Positions 8,481 through 17,288 of a DNA stretch of 44,677 bases are shown one piece after another. The translations under genes and the position numbers were made by a program. The notes under the pieces are model-generated. The model was given only the letters and a program-made list of their open reading frames with translations. It ran no database searches and was not told the DNA's origin. The stretch's first letter is position 1; each line of letters begins with the position of its first letter. Source of the DNA: Deltaproteobacteria bacterium (lineage in GTDB: Bacteria > Desulfobacterota > Binatia > UBA9968); NCBI GenBank assembly GCA_009692615.1, contig SHYW01000034.1, positions 1 to 44,677 of the forward strand, given 5' to 3'.

Positions 8481-9389
8481 TCACTGCGCCGCCCCCGCGC
8501 GCCGATTGGCGCGCGCCCGATACTTCCCGACTAAATAGCCGGCACACTTAAGCACGCGGCCCTCAGTTTTATAAGCCTTCTGCGTCAAGCCCAGGGCTCG
8601 ATAGCACAACCAACGCAAACAGTTGGCAAACAAATTCGGCAAAACGCTAAATGCGATAGAATCGCGCCGATACAGACTTCGACTCAGTCCCTTGCGAAAC
8701 TCCATGTCGCGGTTGTAAGCGCGGCCGTAACGATTGGGATTGAGCTCGTGGTATCCGATGGCGTCTGGAATGTAGCCAATCTTGAAACCCGCCTGCCGCA
8801 TGCGGATAGAAAATTCCGTGTCCTCGCTAAAACCCGCGGCACCGGGCCCCAAGCGCTCGTCGAAGCCGCCGATGGTTTCGAGCACGCCGCGCTTAAAGGA
8901 CATGTTGGTGCCGATCACGCCGCGGATCGCCTTGCGGTCGTGGCCATGGTCGATGATCGGAATGTTGTACTCGCGCAGCCGCTGCGGATCGGCGCTACGG
9001 CCATCGGGATCTTTACCCGGCAACACCCGGCCTTGGATCGCCGCGAAATCGGTTTGCTCGTGTGCTTCGATATGCTTGGCGATACAATTCGGATCGACGA
9101 TCACGTCATCATCGATAATCATCAGCAAATCACCGCGCGCTTCGGTCAGCGCACGATTGAGCGCCCGGGATTTGCCGGGCGCCGCCTCCTCGAACACGCG
9201 AAGTGAAGTTTGCGAGCTTTTTGCCGCGCGCGCCTTCAACATCTCGGCCGTATTGTCCGTGGACGCATTGTTGATGACGATGAATTCGACGGCGATCCCG
9301 GGCGCAAGTTTGATGCCGTTCAAACTTTCCAGCAGTGCAGCCAGACTCTGCGAGCGGTTTCGCGTCGGAATGATCACGCTAATCAACAT
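8481..9389 (-). CDS. GT2 family glycosyltransferase (second of a tandem pair)
   Basis: A 302-residue GT-A enzyme, paralogous to the gene at 7554-8456. Landmarks are SVIIPTRNRSQSL, VINNASTDNT, APGKSRALNRAL, the DDD metal site in MIIDDDVIVD and FDERLGPGAAGFSEDTEFS. The C-terminal third is basic and ends in an RRAG-rich tail. Spacing to both neighbours is short (6 and 24 bases), so it belongs to the same transcription unit. A core or O-antigen-like sugar transferase is the most likely role; donor and acceptor are not identifiable from sequence. Confidence 0.83.
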   Translation of the reverse strand: MLISVIIPTRNRSQSLAALLESLNGIKLAPGIAVEFIVINNASTDNTAEMLKARAAKSSQTSLRVFEEAAPGKSRALNRALTEARGDLLMIIDDDVIVDPNCIAKHIEAHEQTDFAAIQGRVLPGKDPDGRSADPQRLREYNIPIIDHGHDRKAIRGVIGTNMSFKRGVLETIGGFDERLGPGAAGFSEDTEFSIRMRQAGFKIGYIPDAIGYHELNPNRYGRAYNRDMEFRKGLSRSLYRRDSIAFSVLPNLFANCLRWLCYRALGLTQKAYKTEGRVLKCAGYLVGKYRARANRRAGAAQ

Positions 9390-9395
9390 GATTCT

Positions 9396-10316
9396 TTACT
9401 TCGAGCGCGGCATAAAAGAATAAAACCAGTAAAATAAAGTCGGAATACGCGGCTGTAACTGAAAGCTCCGGGATAACCAAGCTCGGCTCTGCGCTGGCGC
9501 GCCTCGCTGAATCAAGGTGCGGCCCCTCCGCGCCATCGATTTCGCCAAGCGCGTTTTGCCTTTACGCGCCGACCAGCCGTTGTCAATAAACGCCGCAGCT
9601 TCCCCTGGCCTCGAACTGCCGCCATCGTCCGCGATCGGCTGAGCCGAAAAAATAAATTGGTAAGTCGTCGCCTCGGCATCGCGCATCAAGCGACGCAGCA
9701 GTCCGGCGGAAATTTTTTCTATCGACAGCTTCACCTCGGTGTTGAATACACCCGCCCGAGTGCGTCGCAACTCGACGATGCTAAATCCAGCCGAACGAAG
9801 CAACGCATTCAGGCTATCGATTGTAAAAAATTTTAAATGGGTGCGATCCAATAGCCCTTCCTCATTGTAATTGAACTCGCCATTGAACAACGCCAAACGC
9901 ACGCTGGCATGGGCGACATTGGGTACCGAAGCCACCAAGTATCCTGTCGCTGTTAAATGGTCCCGTAATTTGCCTAGAACCGCGGCGGGATCTCTTAAAT
10001 GTTCCAACACGTCGCCAAACAAAATCACGTCGAACTTCTCGCCGGGGAACCCTTCTTCCTGACACAGCAGCTCGATATCGCCGACGATCATCTGATGGCA
10101 AAAAGCGCCGGCCATAGAGTTCAAATCACGGCTCACTTCAACGCAGGTGACCACGCAGTTCTGCCGCACCAACGCTTCGGTCATGTGGCCGCTGCCGGGG
10201 CCTATTTCAAGAACCTTCTTATCCGCCCCGATCAGCGCCAACTCCGCGGTCAGCGTCGTATTACGTTCCACCGGCGCCCAATAACGCGAGCGAAGATCAG
10301 GGACCGACTCACTCAT
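9396..10316 (-). CDS. Class I SAM-dependent methyltransferase
   Basis: About 306 residues. The Rossmann-type SAM site is KVLEIGPGSGHMTEAL, followed by an acidic strand end (VTCVEVS), GDIELL and DVILFGDVLEHLRDP, the Methyltransf_23/11 pattern. The frame extends to a TTG at 10364, but that would overlap the preceding gene; ATG at 10316 (MSESVPDLRSRYW) gives a sensible N-terminus 26 bases after it. The last ~80 residues are Arg/Ser-rich and not recognised. Sitting among glycosyltransferases, it may methylate a core sugar or a biosynthetic intermediate; that is inference. Confidence 0.8.
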   Translation of the reverse strand: MSESVPDLRSRYWAPVERNTTLTAELALIGADKKVLEIGPGSGHMTEALVRQNCVVTCVEVSRDLNSMAGAFCHQMIVGDIELLCQEEGFPGEKFDVILFGDVLEHLRDPAAVLGKLRDHLTATGYLVASVPNVAHASVRLALFNGEFNYNEEGLLDRTHLKFFTIDSLNALLRSAGFSIVELRRTRAGVFNTEVKLSIEKISAGLLRRLMRDAEATTYQFIFSAQPIADDGGSSRPGEAAAFIDNGWSARKGKTRLAKSMARRGRTLIQRGAPAQSRAWLSRSFQLQPRIPTLFYWFYSFMPRSK

Positions 10317-10342
10317 AGCCAGCGGGCTTGGTGCGCTCACGA

Positions 10343-11224
10343 TTAACCTAACAACCCGTGCCAAAAATAACGCAGGTTCAAAAAGTTGGTCCGGAAAGCT
10401 TTGCCAAACATCTGTTTGGAAAGCGCGCGGTCGCCGCTATCTTTATAATAGCGGCCGAGCTTAAAGTACTTCCTGGCAAGGCGCAGGCGAAAACTCGACG
10501 CGCCGATGGCGCGGACAACTTCCGGATGATTGCGCCAAAGCTCCTCCAGATAACCGACGTTGGTTTCCTTGATGTTGATCAACTGCGAAAGGTTTTGACC
10601 GGTCAGGCGTTTTTTGCAGCCAAGATAATCAACGAATCGCACTTCATGATGCGCCGCCAGGCGGAGATAAAAATGTAAGTCGTCGAGGGCGCCAACATCT
10701 TCACTGAGACCGCCGAGCCGATCGAAAATATCCTTGCGCACCATCGTGACCGACATGGATGCGATGGGATAGTCCCACAGCAGCGTCTTGGCACTCACCG
10801 GCTTATCACGCAAACCCGCGCAGACACCGTTCGCCAAGTGTAGCTTATGCGGATCGACCCCGACACCGAAATATTCGCCATTGTCGAAGACCAATGCAGC
10901 GTTTGGATAAGTTGAGAATTCGCCGACGAGCGTTTGCACATGCTCAGGATGCCACAAGTCATCATGATCGCAGAAAGCGATGAATTCTCCTTGGGATAAT
11001 TTGACGCCGGCATTGCGCGCCGAGGCTGGACCGCCATTGGCCTGGCGGACAAATTTCAAATGAGGATAGTCCCGTTGGACTATCGCCGCGGTGTCGTCCG
11101 TCGAACCATCGTCGACGACAATCAACTCGAAGTCCCTAAAACTCTGGCGGACCACGCTATCGAGGGTCTCGCCTAACAGCGCGGCATTGTTATAGGCCGG
11201 AATGATGACGGAAACGCGCGGCAT
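10343..11224 (-). CDS. GT2 family glycosyltransferase
   Basis: A 293-residue GT-A glycosyltransferase with a textbook N-terminus: SVIIPAYNNAALLGETLDS, ELIVVDDGSTDDT, NGGPASARNAG and AFCDHDDLWHP (the DxD-like metal site, about residues 90-100). The C-terminal region (LARKYFKLGRYYKDSGDRALSKQMF) resembles the short helical TPR-like tail seen in many GT2 proteins. ATG at 11224 lies four bases after the msbA stop, so the two genes are closely linked. The sugar added is unknown. Confidence 0.85.
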   Translation of the reverse strand: MPRVSVIIPAYNNAALLGETLDSVVRQSFRDFELIVVDDGSTDDTAAIVQRDYPHLKFVRQANGGPASARNAGVKLSQGEFIAFCDHDDLWHPEHVQTLVGEFSTYPNAALVFDNGEYFGVGVDPHKLHLANGVCAGLRDKPVSAKTLLWDYPIASMSVTMVRKDIFDRLGGLSEDVGALDDLHFYLRLAAHHEVRFVDYLGCKKRLTGQNLSQLINIKETNVGYLEELWRNHPEVVRAIGASSFRLRLARKYFKLGRYYKDSGDRALSKQMFGKAFRTNFLNLRYFWHGLLG

Positions 11225-11228
11225 CTCG

Positions 11229-12986
11229 CTATTGCAGCACCTTCTCTTGTTCCAATTCGTCGCTCTGGTCGGTGAACTGAAGGGTGTAGAGCTTGTTGTA
11301 TTCGGCTTTCTGCGCCAGCAACTCGTCGTGGGTTCCCTGTTCGACGATCATGCCGTCGACCAGAACCACGATCCGATCGGCTTTGCGGATAGTCGACAGC
11401 CGATGCGCGATCACCAAACTGGTGCGCCCAACCATCAGCCGTTCAAGAGCATCTTGCACCAACTTCTCCGATTCCGAATCCAACGCCGAGGTCGCTTCAT
11501 CGAGAATCAAGATCGGCGGATCTTTGAGCAATGCCCGGGCGATCGACAATCTCTGCCGCTCGCCGCCCGACAGTTTGAGTCCGAGTTCGCCGATCACCGT
11601 GTCGTATCCTTGGGGGAGCGCGGTGATAAAATCATGGGCATGGGCGGCATGGGCGGCGGCGATGATATGGTCCATGTCTTTCGAACGGTCGCCGTAAGCA
11701 ATGTTGTTCTTCACCGAATCGTTGAACAGAAAAGTATTCTGCGTCACCACGCCGATCTGCGCGCGCAAGGACTCCAACGTCAAGTCCCGGATATCGACGC
11801 CGTCAAGGGTAATCTTTCCGGACAAGACATCGTAGAAGCGCGGGATCAGGTCGGCGAGAGTGCTTTTGCCGACGCCGCTCATGCCGACCAACGCGATCAT
11901 GTTGCCGGCATTGATCGTGAGATCGATATTTTTCAAAACCATTTTGTGGCCGTAACCGAAGCTGGCGTCGTGAAATTCAACCTGCTTAGAAAACGGTACC
12001 GCGCTGCGCGCGTCCAACTTTTCCCGCACGTCGGTGTCGGTGTCGAGAATCTCGAAGACCCGCTCGCCGGCGGCGATGCCGGTGAGAATCGTGCCGTTGG
12101 TGTTGGCGAGTTTTTTGAACGGCTGATACATCATGAACATGGCGGTGAGAAACGCCATGAACTGTCCCTGAGTGCGGGTGCCGGCGATGACGCTGGCGCC
12201 GCCGTACCAAACCACTCCACCGATAGCGAAGGCCGAGAACAACTCCATTATCGGTCCCACCACCGAGCGAATGCGAGTGGTACGGATGCCGATCTTGAAC
12301 AAGCGCTCGCTTTCCTTGACGAAGCGGTCTTGCTCGTAACTTTCCATACCGAAGGCTTTGACGATACGATTGCCTTGAATCGTTTCTTGTAAAAGACTGA
12401 GCAGCAGTCCGACCTTCTCCTGACTGCGGCGGGTATACTTACGGATTTTTTTACCCAAGCGCAGCACCGGCAACACCGACGCGGGAAAGACCAAGAAAGA
12501 GATCAACGCCAAACGGGTGTCCATGTAGAACGCCGCGCTCACCAGAGCGATCAATTGGGTCGACTCGCGAATCACCGATACCACCGCGTCGGTCATGGAA
12601 CCGGCGGCGACGCCGACATCGCCGGTCATGCGCGACATCAAGGCGCCGGTCTGGTGGCGCTGAAAAAACGACAGAGAGAGCGACAATGTATGGGCGGAAA
12701 GTTTGTTGCGAATGTCGGTCACCACCCGCCCGCTGATGTAGGCCATCAAGTTATCTTGGCCCAAGGAAACCAAACCGCGAAAAAGAAAGATACCGACGAT
12801 CACGAAGGGCAAATAGCCAAGCACGTTTGCGTCTTTACTGGCGAAGACATCGTCAAAGATTCCCTTGGTCAGAAACGGCAACGCGCCGCTGCTGGCACTG
12901 TAGCCCAACATGCAGAGCGCCGCTAAAATCAAATAAGGCCAAATATAAGGCTGGAGGAATTTTAATAATCGAAGATAGATTTTCAT
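11229..12986 (-). CDS. msbA: Lipid A export ABC transporter, permease and ATPase (MsbA)
   Basis: A 585-residue half-transporter that flips core-lipid A across the inner membrane as a homodimer. The N-terminal ~310 residues contain the six-helix ABC exporter domain (first helices YLILAALCMLGYSAS and LPFVIVGIFLFRGLVSL). The ATPase domain has Walker A GMSGVGKST near 373-381, a Q-loop VVTQNTFLFNDSV, the signature LSGGERQRLSIARALL and Walker B ILILDEATSALD with the switch histidine in IAHRLST. Its place inside the LPS core cluster supports MsbA over other exporters of the same fold. Confidence 0.92.
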   Translation of the reverse strand: MKIYLRLLKFLQPYIWPYLILAALCMLGYSASSGALPFLTKGIFDDVFASKDANVLGYLPFVIVGIFLFRGLVSLGQDNLMAYISGRVVTDIRNKLSAHTLSLSLSFFQRHQTGALMSRMTGDVGVAAGSMTDAVVSVIRESTQLIALVSAAFYMDTRLALISFLVFPASVLPVLRLGKKIRKYTRRSQEKVGLLLSLLQETIQGNRIVKAFGMESYEQDRFVKESERLFKIGIRTTRIRSVVGPIMELFSAFAIGGVVWYGGASVIAGTRTQGQFMAFLTAMFMMYQPFKKLANTNGTILTGIAAGERVFEILDTDTDVREKLDARSAVPFSKQVEFHDASFGYGHKMVLKNIDLTINAGNMIALVGMSGVGKSTLADLIPRFYDVLSGKITLDGVDIRDLTLESLRAQIGVVTQNTFLFNDSVKNNIAYGDRSKDMDHIIAAAHAAHAHDFITALPQGYDTVIGELGLKLSGGERQRLSIARALLKDPPILILDEATSALDSESEKLVQDALERLMVGRTSLVIAHRLSTIRKADRIVVLVDGMIVEQGTHDELLAQKAEYNKLYTLQFTDQSDELEQEKVLQ

Positions 12987-13028
12987 GGCAAGAACTCTTT
13001 CATTGAGCCGGACCTTGCGATCGCCGCT

Positions 13029-14564
13029 TTAGGTCACCTTGAATAACAACATCCGGTCCTTGCGGCTACCGGTGAAAGTTTTCTCCAACACTAGGCCGAA
13101 CTTTCCCGGCTGCTTCGCCAGTTCAGGAAAAGCCTTGGTCAAAGATTTCGCTTCGACGGCGAGATAATCGGATTTTTGCTCGCGTAGATAAGCGCCGACG
13201 TTGGCGGCTTCGACATCGGTCAATCTCACGGTTTGGCTTCCGGCGTAAAACGTCACCCGTTCATCGAGCACCGCAACGCGCAGGCCGCCGATTCGGTCCA
13301 ATGATTTGAGATACCAACCGGTTTCACGGACAAAGGCTTTTTCCCGCGATACCGCCTGCAGCGTCTTGGGCAAAGTCCCCGCAACAAAAACCGCCAACAG
13401 AGCGACGCCGATCATGCGCGCGCGCGGCGCCGATAAACGCGCATGCAATTCATTCCATACCCAAACCCCGCCAATGGCAACCCAAGCTAGGGAAATCGGC
13501 ACCGCCTGCAAAGCATAGCGCCGCTTGACCAAGATCAGCGCGAAGCCAAAGACATGGGCAGCCGCAAACGCTAAAAGCAGCAAGTCACGCCGGTCGAGAA
13601 ATTTTTCGCGCCCAACGAGGTATAGCCCCACCAATAAAAATGGCACATAAGAATAATGCAAAGCTGCGAAGAACACTCCGATGGCGGGAAAAACATCCGA
13701 GGCAACTTTTTTCGCGTAGCGCCAGGGATGCTGGCGGATGTAGTCGGAAAATATCACCGATTCCGCCGAGCCGAACTGAGCTAGATCGGCGTCGTCCAAA
13801 ATACCAGCTTTCTGTAGGTTGAGACCCAGGGTCACACCGGCTTTGCGGCTGACCGCGCCGAACCGTCCGGTATCGATGCTCAGATAAACGATATACGGCA
13901 GCGCGAAAAGCAAAAAGCCGGCGAACAATAAGGCACTAGACCGGCTGAGCCATGAAAGTCCACTCTCCCGTTGACGGAACCACTGAAGCAATCCCACCGC
14001 AGGAACGATCACCAAGAATCCTAGCGCTTCGGGGCGATACAAAAAAGCGTAACCGGCGGCCATGCCGCCACAAAAAAACCTTGTCCGCGATCGCCATTGG
14101 CTGCCGGTCAAAAACAGATAGAGCGCCAGCGCGGCGAGAAACAGATAGGCAACTTCGCTCCGCACGTGAACCGAGTAGAGCGCCAAGAACGGGCTGACGG
14201 CGGCTAAATAGCACACGGCCAAGGAAATCCTGGCATCATCGAAGGCGCCACGGAACAAGCCGTACAGCGGTAACAAGATCGCTATCCCAAGAATTAACGA
14301 AATCAACTGCCCCGCCAATTCCCAGTTGCCAATCACCGGATAAACCAAGGCTATCAGTACGGGATAACCGGGCGGATAGACCGACTTTAACCCCGCGGCA
14401 ACGTCGCCGCGAAAAAAATCCTGCGCCGCGCGAATGTAAAGCACACCGTCAAGGCTGATACAGTAATATTGCCAGAGCAAATAACCGCGCACCGCGGCGG
14501 CCAGCGACACCGCGCCAAGAAGCCAACGGCGCGCTTGCCTAGACGTGAGGATCTCGTCGGTCAT
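13029..14564 (-). CDS. Multi-pass GT-C glycosyltransferase, ArnT/GT39-like
   Basis: A 511-residue membrane protein with roughly ten or more hydrophobic segments in the first 390 residues and a soluble C-terminal part. The first periplasmic loop carries SLDGVLYIRAAQDFF, consistent with the acidic catalytic loop of GT-C enzymes, and the Pro-rich VYPPGYPVLIAL that follows is common in PMT_2 proteins. Such enzymes use polyprenyl-phosphate sugars in the periplasm and modify LPS or proteins. It overlaps the kinase gene upstream by four bases and lies 42 bases from msbA. ArnT activity itself is not established. Confidence 0.78.
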   Translation of the reverse strand: MTDEILTSRQARRWLLGAVSLAAAVRGYLLWQYYCISLDGVLYIRAAQDFFRGDVAAGLKSVYPPGYPVLIALVYPVIGNWELAGQLISLILGIAILLPLYGLFRGAFDDARISLAVCYLAAVSPFLALYSVHVRSEVAYLFLAALALYLFLTGSQWRSRTRFFCGGMAAGYAFLYRPEALGFLVIVPAVGLLQWFRQRESGLSWLSRSSALLFAGFLLFALPYIVYLSIDTGRFGAVSRKAGVTLGLNLQKAGILDDADLAQFGSAESVIFSDYIRQHPWRYAKKVASDVFPAIGVFFAALHYSYVPFLLVGLYLVGREKFLDRRDLLLLAFAAAHVFGFALILVKRRYALQAVPISLAWVAIGGVWVWNELHARLSAPRARMIGVALLAVFVAGTLPKTLQAVSREKAFVRETGWYLKSLDRIGGLRVAVLDERVTFYAGSQTVRLTDVEAANVGAYLREQKSDYLAVEAKSLTKAFPELAKQPGKFGLVLEKTFTGSRKDRMLLFKVT

Positions 14565-15454
14565 GACAATGGCATCACGCCGCGGCGTGCTTTCACTTCA
14601 TCGAGTCGTTGCGTTGCCGTGACGATACTGTGAATCCATTGGCGCCGCGATTGCCGGATATTAAAATCATTACCTAGATAAATTTTCAAAAATGACAGCT
14701 TTGCCGACGGGCGTAAATAACGCCCCAACGTGCGATTGAGTTGAACAAGATTCTTGACTTTGCGTTGCAAGCTCAAGCAGCGATAACGCCGGACCCCTTC
14801 GAGATCGAGAAGAAACAGCTGCAAGTCACTCACCTTCGCTGCACCCACCACCAAAATATTAGCGTCCTTAAGATCGTTGTGGTAAATCTGCTGGCCGTGC
14901 AGCGAAGCAAAGAGCGCGGCCAATCTCGCTAGAAAACGCCGACGCGAATTAAACCCCGCGGCACCAGACAAACCTGCCAGCTCAGCGCACCAATACGCAT
15001 CGGCGGTTTTGCCGCCGTGAATCTCTGCGCTAAGATAAAAACTCTTGGATAAAGTACCCGCGCTGCGATGCTCCACCGCGGCCACCGGGGTTGCCGTTGA
15101 GATTTGTCCGGCACGCAAGATCGCCGCGCCTTGAAGCGCGCGAAACGCACCCGATTGAGTGAAACGAGACAGCAATTTGTAGCGCAAGGAAAAGGCATTA
15201 TAGCGTTTGACGTAAATCGATCGCGGCCGCCCCGCGAGGGTCACATTGACCCGTCCAACTTTTATTTTGCGTTGGTCCTTGACGATCACACAACTGGCGT
15301 CGGTGAACAACTTATCGGCATCCGCTAAGCGATCGAGAAATGCCGGTTCCATGCGACTGGAATCCACCCACAACGCGCCATCGCCGCGCTCGATCAAGAC
15401 AAATTCAGGATACACGCGCCGGCGCCCGCCCGCTAACTTGCTGAAGTAACTCAT
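14561..15454 (-). CDS. LPS core kinase-like protein, WaaP/Kdo-kinase superfamily (first of three)
   Basis: About 297 residues with a protein-kinase-like fold. The catalytic loop is YHNDLKDANILV (HxDxKxxN) and the metal-binding strand FLLDLEGV; an ATP-lysine candidate is in SIYVKRYN. WaaP/InaA-type proteins phosphorylate heptose or Kdo in the LPS inner core. The frame runs up to 15595 but the first ~47 residues are low-quality sequence overlapping the GT4 gene; ATG at 15454 is my choice, GTG at 15415 is an alternative. Even so it overlaps the GT4 gene by about 50 bases, so coupling is likely. Substrate position is unknown. Confidence 0.78.
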   Translation of the reverse strand: MSYFSKLAGGRRRVYPEFVLIERGDGALWVDSSRMEPAFLDRLADADKLFTDASCVIVKDQRKIKVGRVNVTLAGRPRSIYVKRYNAFSLRYKLLSRFTQSGAFRALQGAAILRAGQISTATPVAAVEHRSAGTLSKSFYLSAEIHGGKTADAYWCAELAGLSGAAGFNSRRRFLARLAALFASLHGQQIYHNDLKDANILVVGAAKVSDLQLFLLDLEGVRRYRCLSLQRKVKNLVQLNRTLGRYLRPSAKLSFLKIYLGNDFNIRQSRRQWIHSIVTATQRLDEVKARRGVMPLS

Positions 15455-16556
15455 CGAGCCGGTCGAAATGGCGCTGCCAGGAATAGTCTTCGGCAATTTT
15501 TCGCGCCGCATGGCCGAGCGCCGGGTCGCCCACTCGGTGCAGAAGGGCCAAGAGTTTGCCCGAGAATTCCACCGAATCGTCCAAGTCATCGACAACGCTG
15601 CCGGACAAAGTTCTAGTCAGAACTTCGGCGGCGCCGACGTCGCGACTTACCAACACCGGCAAACCGGACGCCAAAGCCTCAAGCACGACATTGCCAAAAG
15701 CTTCCTGCAACGCCGGCAACGCAACCACATCGGCGGCGGCGAAATATTTTTCAATATCATCCTGACGTCCGGCAAAGATAATTCTTCTCGGCGCAATACC
15801 CTCGGCACGGGCTTGATAGCTAGCGAGCCGCGCATCGCTACCGACGACCAACAAGTAAATTTTACCAAACTCAGGCAATGACCATAGGGCCAGCAGGCGA
15901 TCCAAACCTTTACGACGAAAACCACTGCCGACGAACAAAACCAGCGGCGCGTCGGCGGGAATCTGCCAGCGCGCGCGCACCTCGGCGCCGTATTGCCGAC
16001 GCTTGGCCGGATGAAAGCGCTCTAGATCGACGCCGTTGTAAAGCACCGCGATTCTTTCGTCGGCCACTGGATAATTTTCCAAGATGTCGCACTTCACTTC
16101 GGTCGACACCGCGATGATCGCTTGCAATCGCGGCGCGGCATACTGACGCCGTTCCAAGGCCAAGAGCGTTCGATGATAGAGACTCACTTTCTGCCACAAC
16201 CGACGCGCGGCGCTACCTTCCGAGCCAAGCCGCGCGAGAAAACCGCGATGGGTTCCACCGCCGCAGCGCAAAATATCTTGCTCGATCAAGCGGCCGAAGC
16301 CGATCACGACATCGCAGCCGCTCTGTTCGATGAGCCTGGGCGCGCGCCGGGCAAAACTCCAGAGCCGCGCCGTGCGCCCGATGCCGAGCACCGATACCCG
16401 ATGGGCGGTGACGCCCGCGGGCGGAGCGACGCCGTATTCGGCGCAAAACAAATGGACATCATGGCCATGATCGCGCAACCCTTCGGCAGTCTTGAAGAGA
16501 TCTCGCTCGGTGCCGCCCTTGAGATCGAGCCGTTTATGCGCCAGGGCGATCTTCAC
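15405..16556 (-). CDS. GT4 family glycosyltransferase, WaaG-like
   Basis: A 383-residue GT-B glycosyltransferase. The opening IALAHKRLDLKGGTERDLF has the GGxE acceptor loop of WaaG (the LPS core heptose glucosyltransferase I), and the C-terminal domain carries LFVGSGFRRKGLDRLL and ALPALQEAFGNVVLEALASG with the E-x7-E nucleotide-sugar motif. The start is GTG at 16556, inside the end of the methyltransferase gene (23-base overlap). The neighbouring WaaP-like kinase and heptosyltransferases support a core-glucosyltransferase role; without a closer match I leave out a gene symbol. Confidence 0.85.
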   Translation of the reverse strand: MKIALAHKRLDLKGGTERDLFKTAEGLRDHGHDVHLFCAEYGVAPPAGVTAHRVSVLGIGRTARLWSFARRAPRLIEQSGCDVVIGFGRLIEQDILRCGGGTHRGFLARLGSEGSAARRLWQKVSLYHRTLLALERRQYAAPRLQAIIAVSTEVKCDILENYPVADERIAVLYNGVDLERFHPAKRRQYGAEVRARWQIPADAPLVLFVGSGFRRKGLDRLLALWSLPEFGKIYLLVVGSDARLASYQARAEGIAPRRIIFAGRQDDIEKYFAAADVVALPALQEAFGNVVLEALASGLPVLVSRDVGAAEVLTRTLSGSVVDDLDDSVEFSGKLLALLHRVGDPALGHAARKIAEDYSWQRHFDRLDELLQQVSGRAPARVS

Positions 16557-17280
16557 CGGCGCTCATACGTTTGGCTTTGACAATGATATTATCGGACAGC
16601 AACAGCGCCGGATCGAAGAGATAGCCGAGGATCTGCCAATTGTAAGCGCGCTGGCGCGGATCTTTCTCGGCGCGGATCACCGCCACCCAGCTAAACAGCC
16701 ACATGAAGGGCCAAAACAAAATTGTAAAGAAACGCGCCGCGAACTTGACCCGGGTGCGGCGCAGTTCGGTCACTTCGAAACCGTAGTGGAACAGTAAATA
16801 GTAAAGCTCGTAGAAATGTAGCAAATAAATATTCGGCGCCTGGCCCGGCTTGCTCGTGTAATGAGCCGGACGCACCCGGCCGCGGAGAAACCCGGTGAAC
16901 AGAAAACGCACCCGCGACATGACATTGAGCACGTTGGGTGTGCTGATCAACACGACGCCGCTCGGTTTGAGCACCCGGGCGATTTCGCGGATCAGCTGCG
17001 GCTGATTTTCGATATGCTCGATGACTTCAACTAAATTGACCGCATCGAAGGTCGCCGAGCGAAACGGTAGAAAAGAATTGAGATCGACGCCCGCCACCCG
17101 GTCGACTCCCGTCATGATCGGCGGCGGTCCATAGTCTGTTGCGGTGACCCGATAACCGAGCTGCGCCAGCATGCGCGAGGTATCTCCGCCGCCGGAGCTC
17201 AAGTCTAAAACTCGTTTGGCCGCCGCCGGCTCCGCCGACCAGGCCGCCGACACCGAATCGAAAATCGTCGTGTTGGGCAT
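16534..17280 (-). CDS. Class I SAM-dependent methyltransferase
   Basis: About 248 residues. The SAM-binding motif is RVLDLSSGGGDTSRML, then TATDYGPP, and post-motifs DAVNLVEVIEHIENQ and LKPSGVVLISTPN (Methyltransf_11/23 type). The C-terminal half holds a hydrophobic stretch (FFTILFWPFMWLFSWVAVI), so the protein may sit at the membrane. The open frame continues to 17406, but ATG at 17280 (MPNTTIFDSV) starts 8 bases after the upstream kinase gene and is preferred. Clustered with core-LPS enzymes, it may act on a lipid-linked or sugar substrate; not determined. Confidence 0.8.
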   Translation of the reverse strand: MPNTTIFDSVSAAWSAEPAAAKRVLDLSSGGGDTSRMLAQLGYRVTATDYGPPPIMTGVDRVAGVDLNSFLPFRSATFDAVNLVEVIEHIENQPQLIREIARVLKPSGVVLISTPNVLNVMSRVRFLFTGFLRGRVRPAHYTSKPGQAPNIYLLHFYELYYLLFHYGFEVTELRRTRVKFAARFFTILFWPFMWLFSWVAVIRAEKDPRQRAYNWQILGYLFDPALLLSDNIIVKAKRMSAGEDRPGA

Positions 17281-17288
17281 CGCCGCTG

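Noticed and set aside
11202-12392. Long plus-strand open frame (396 codons) opposite msbA
   Set aside because: Antisense to intact Walker motifs of msbA; no recognisable domain.
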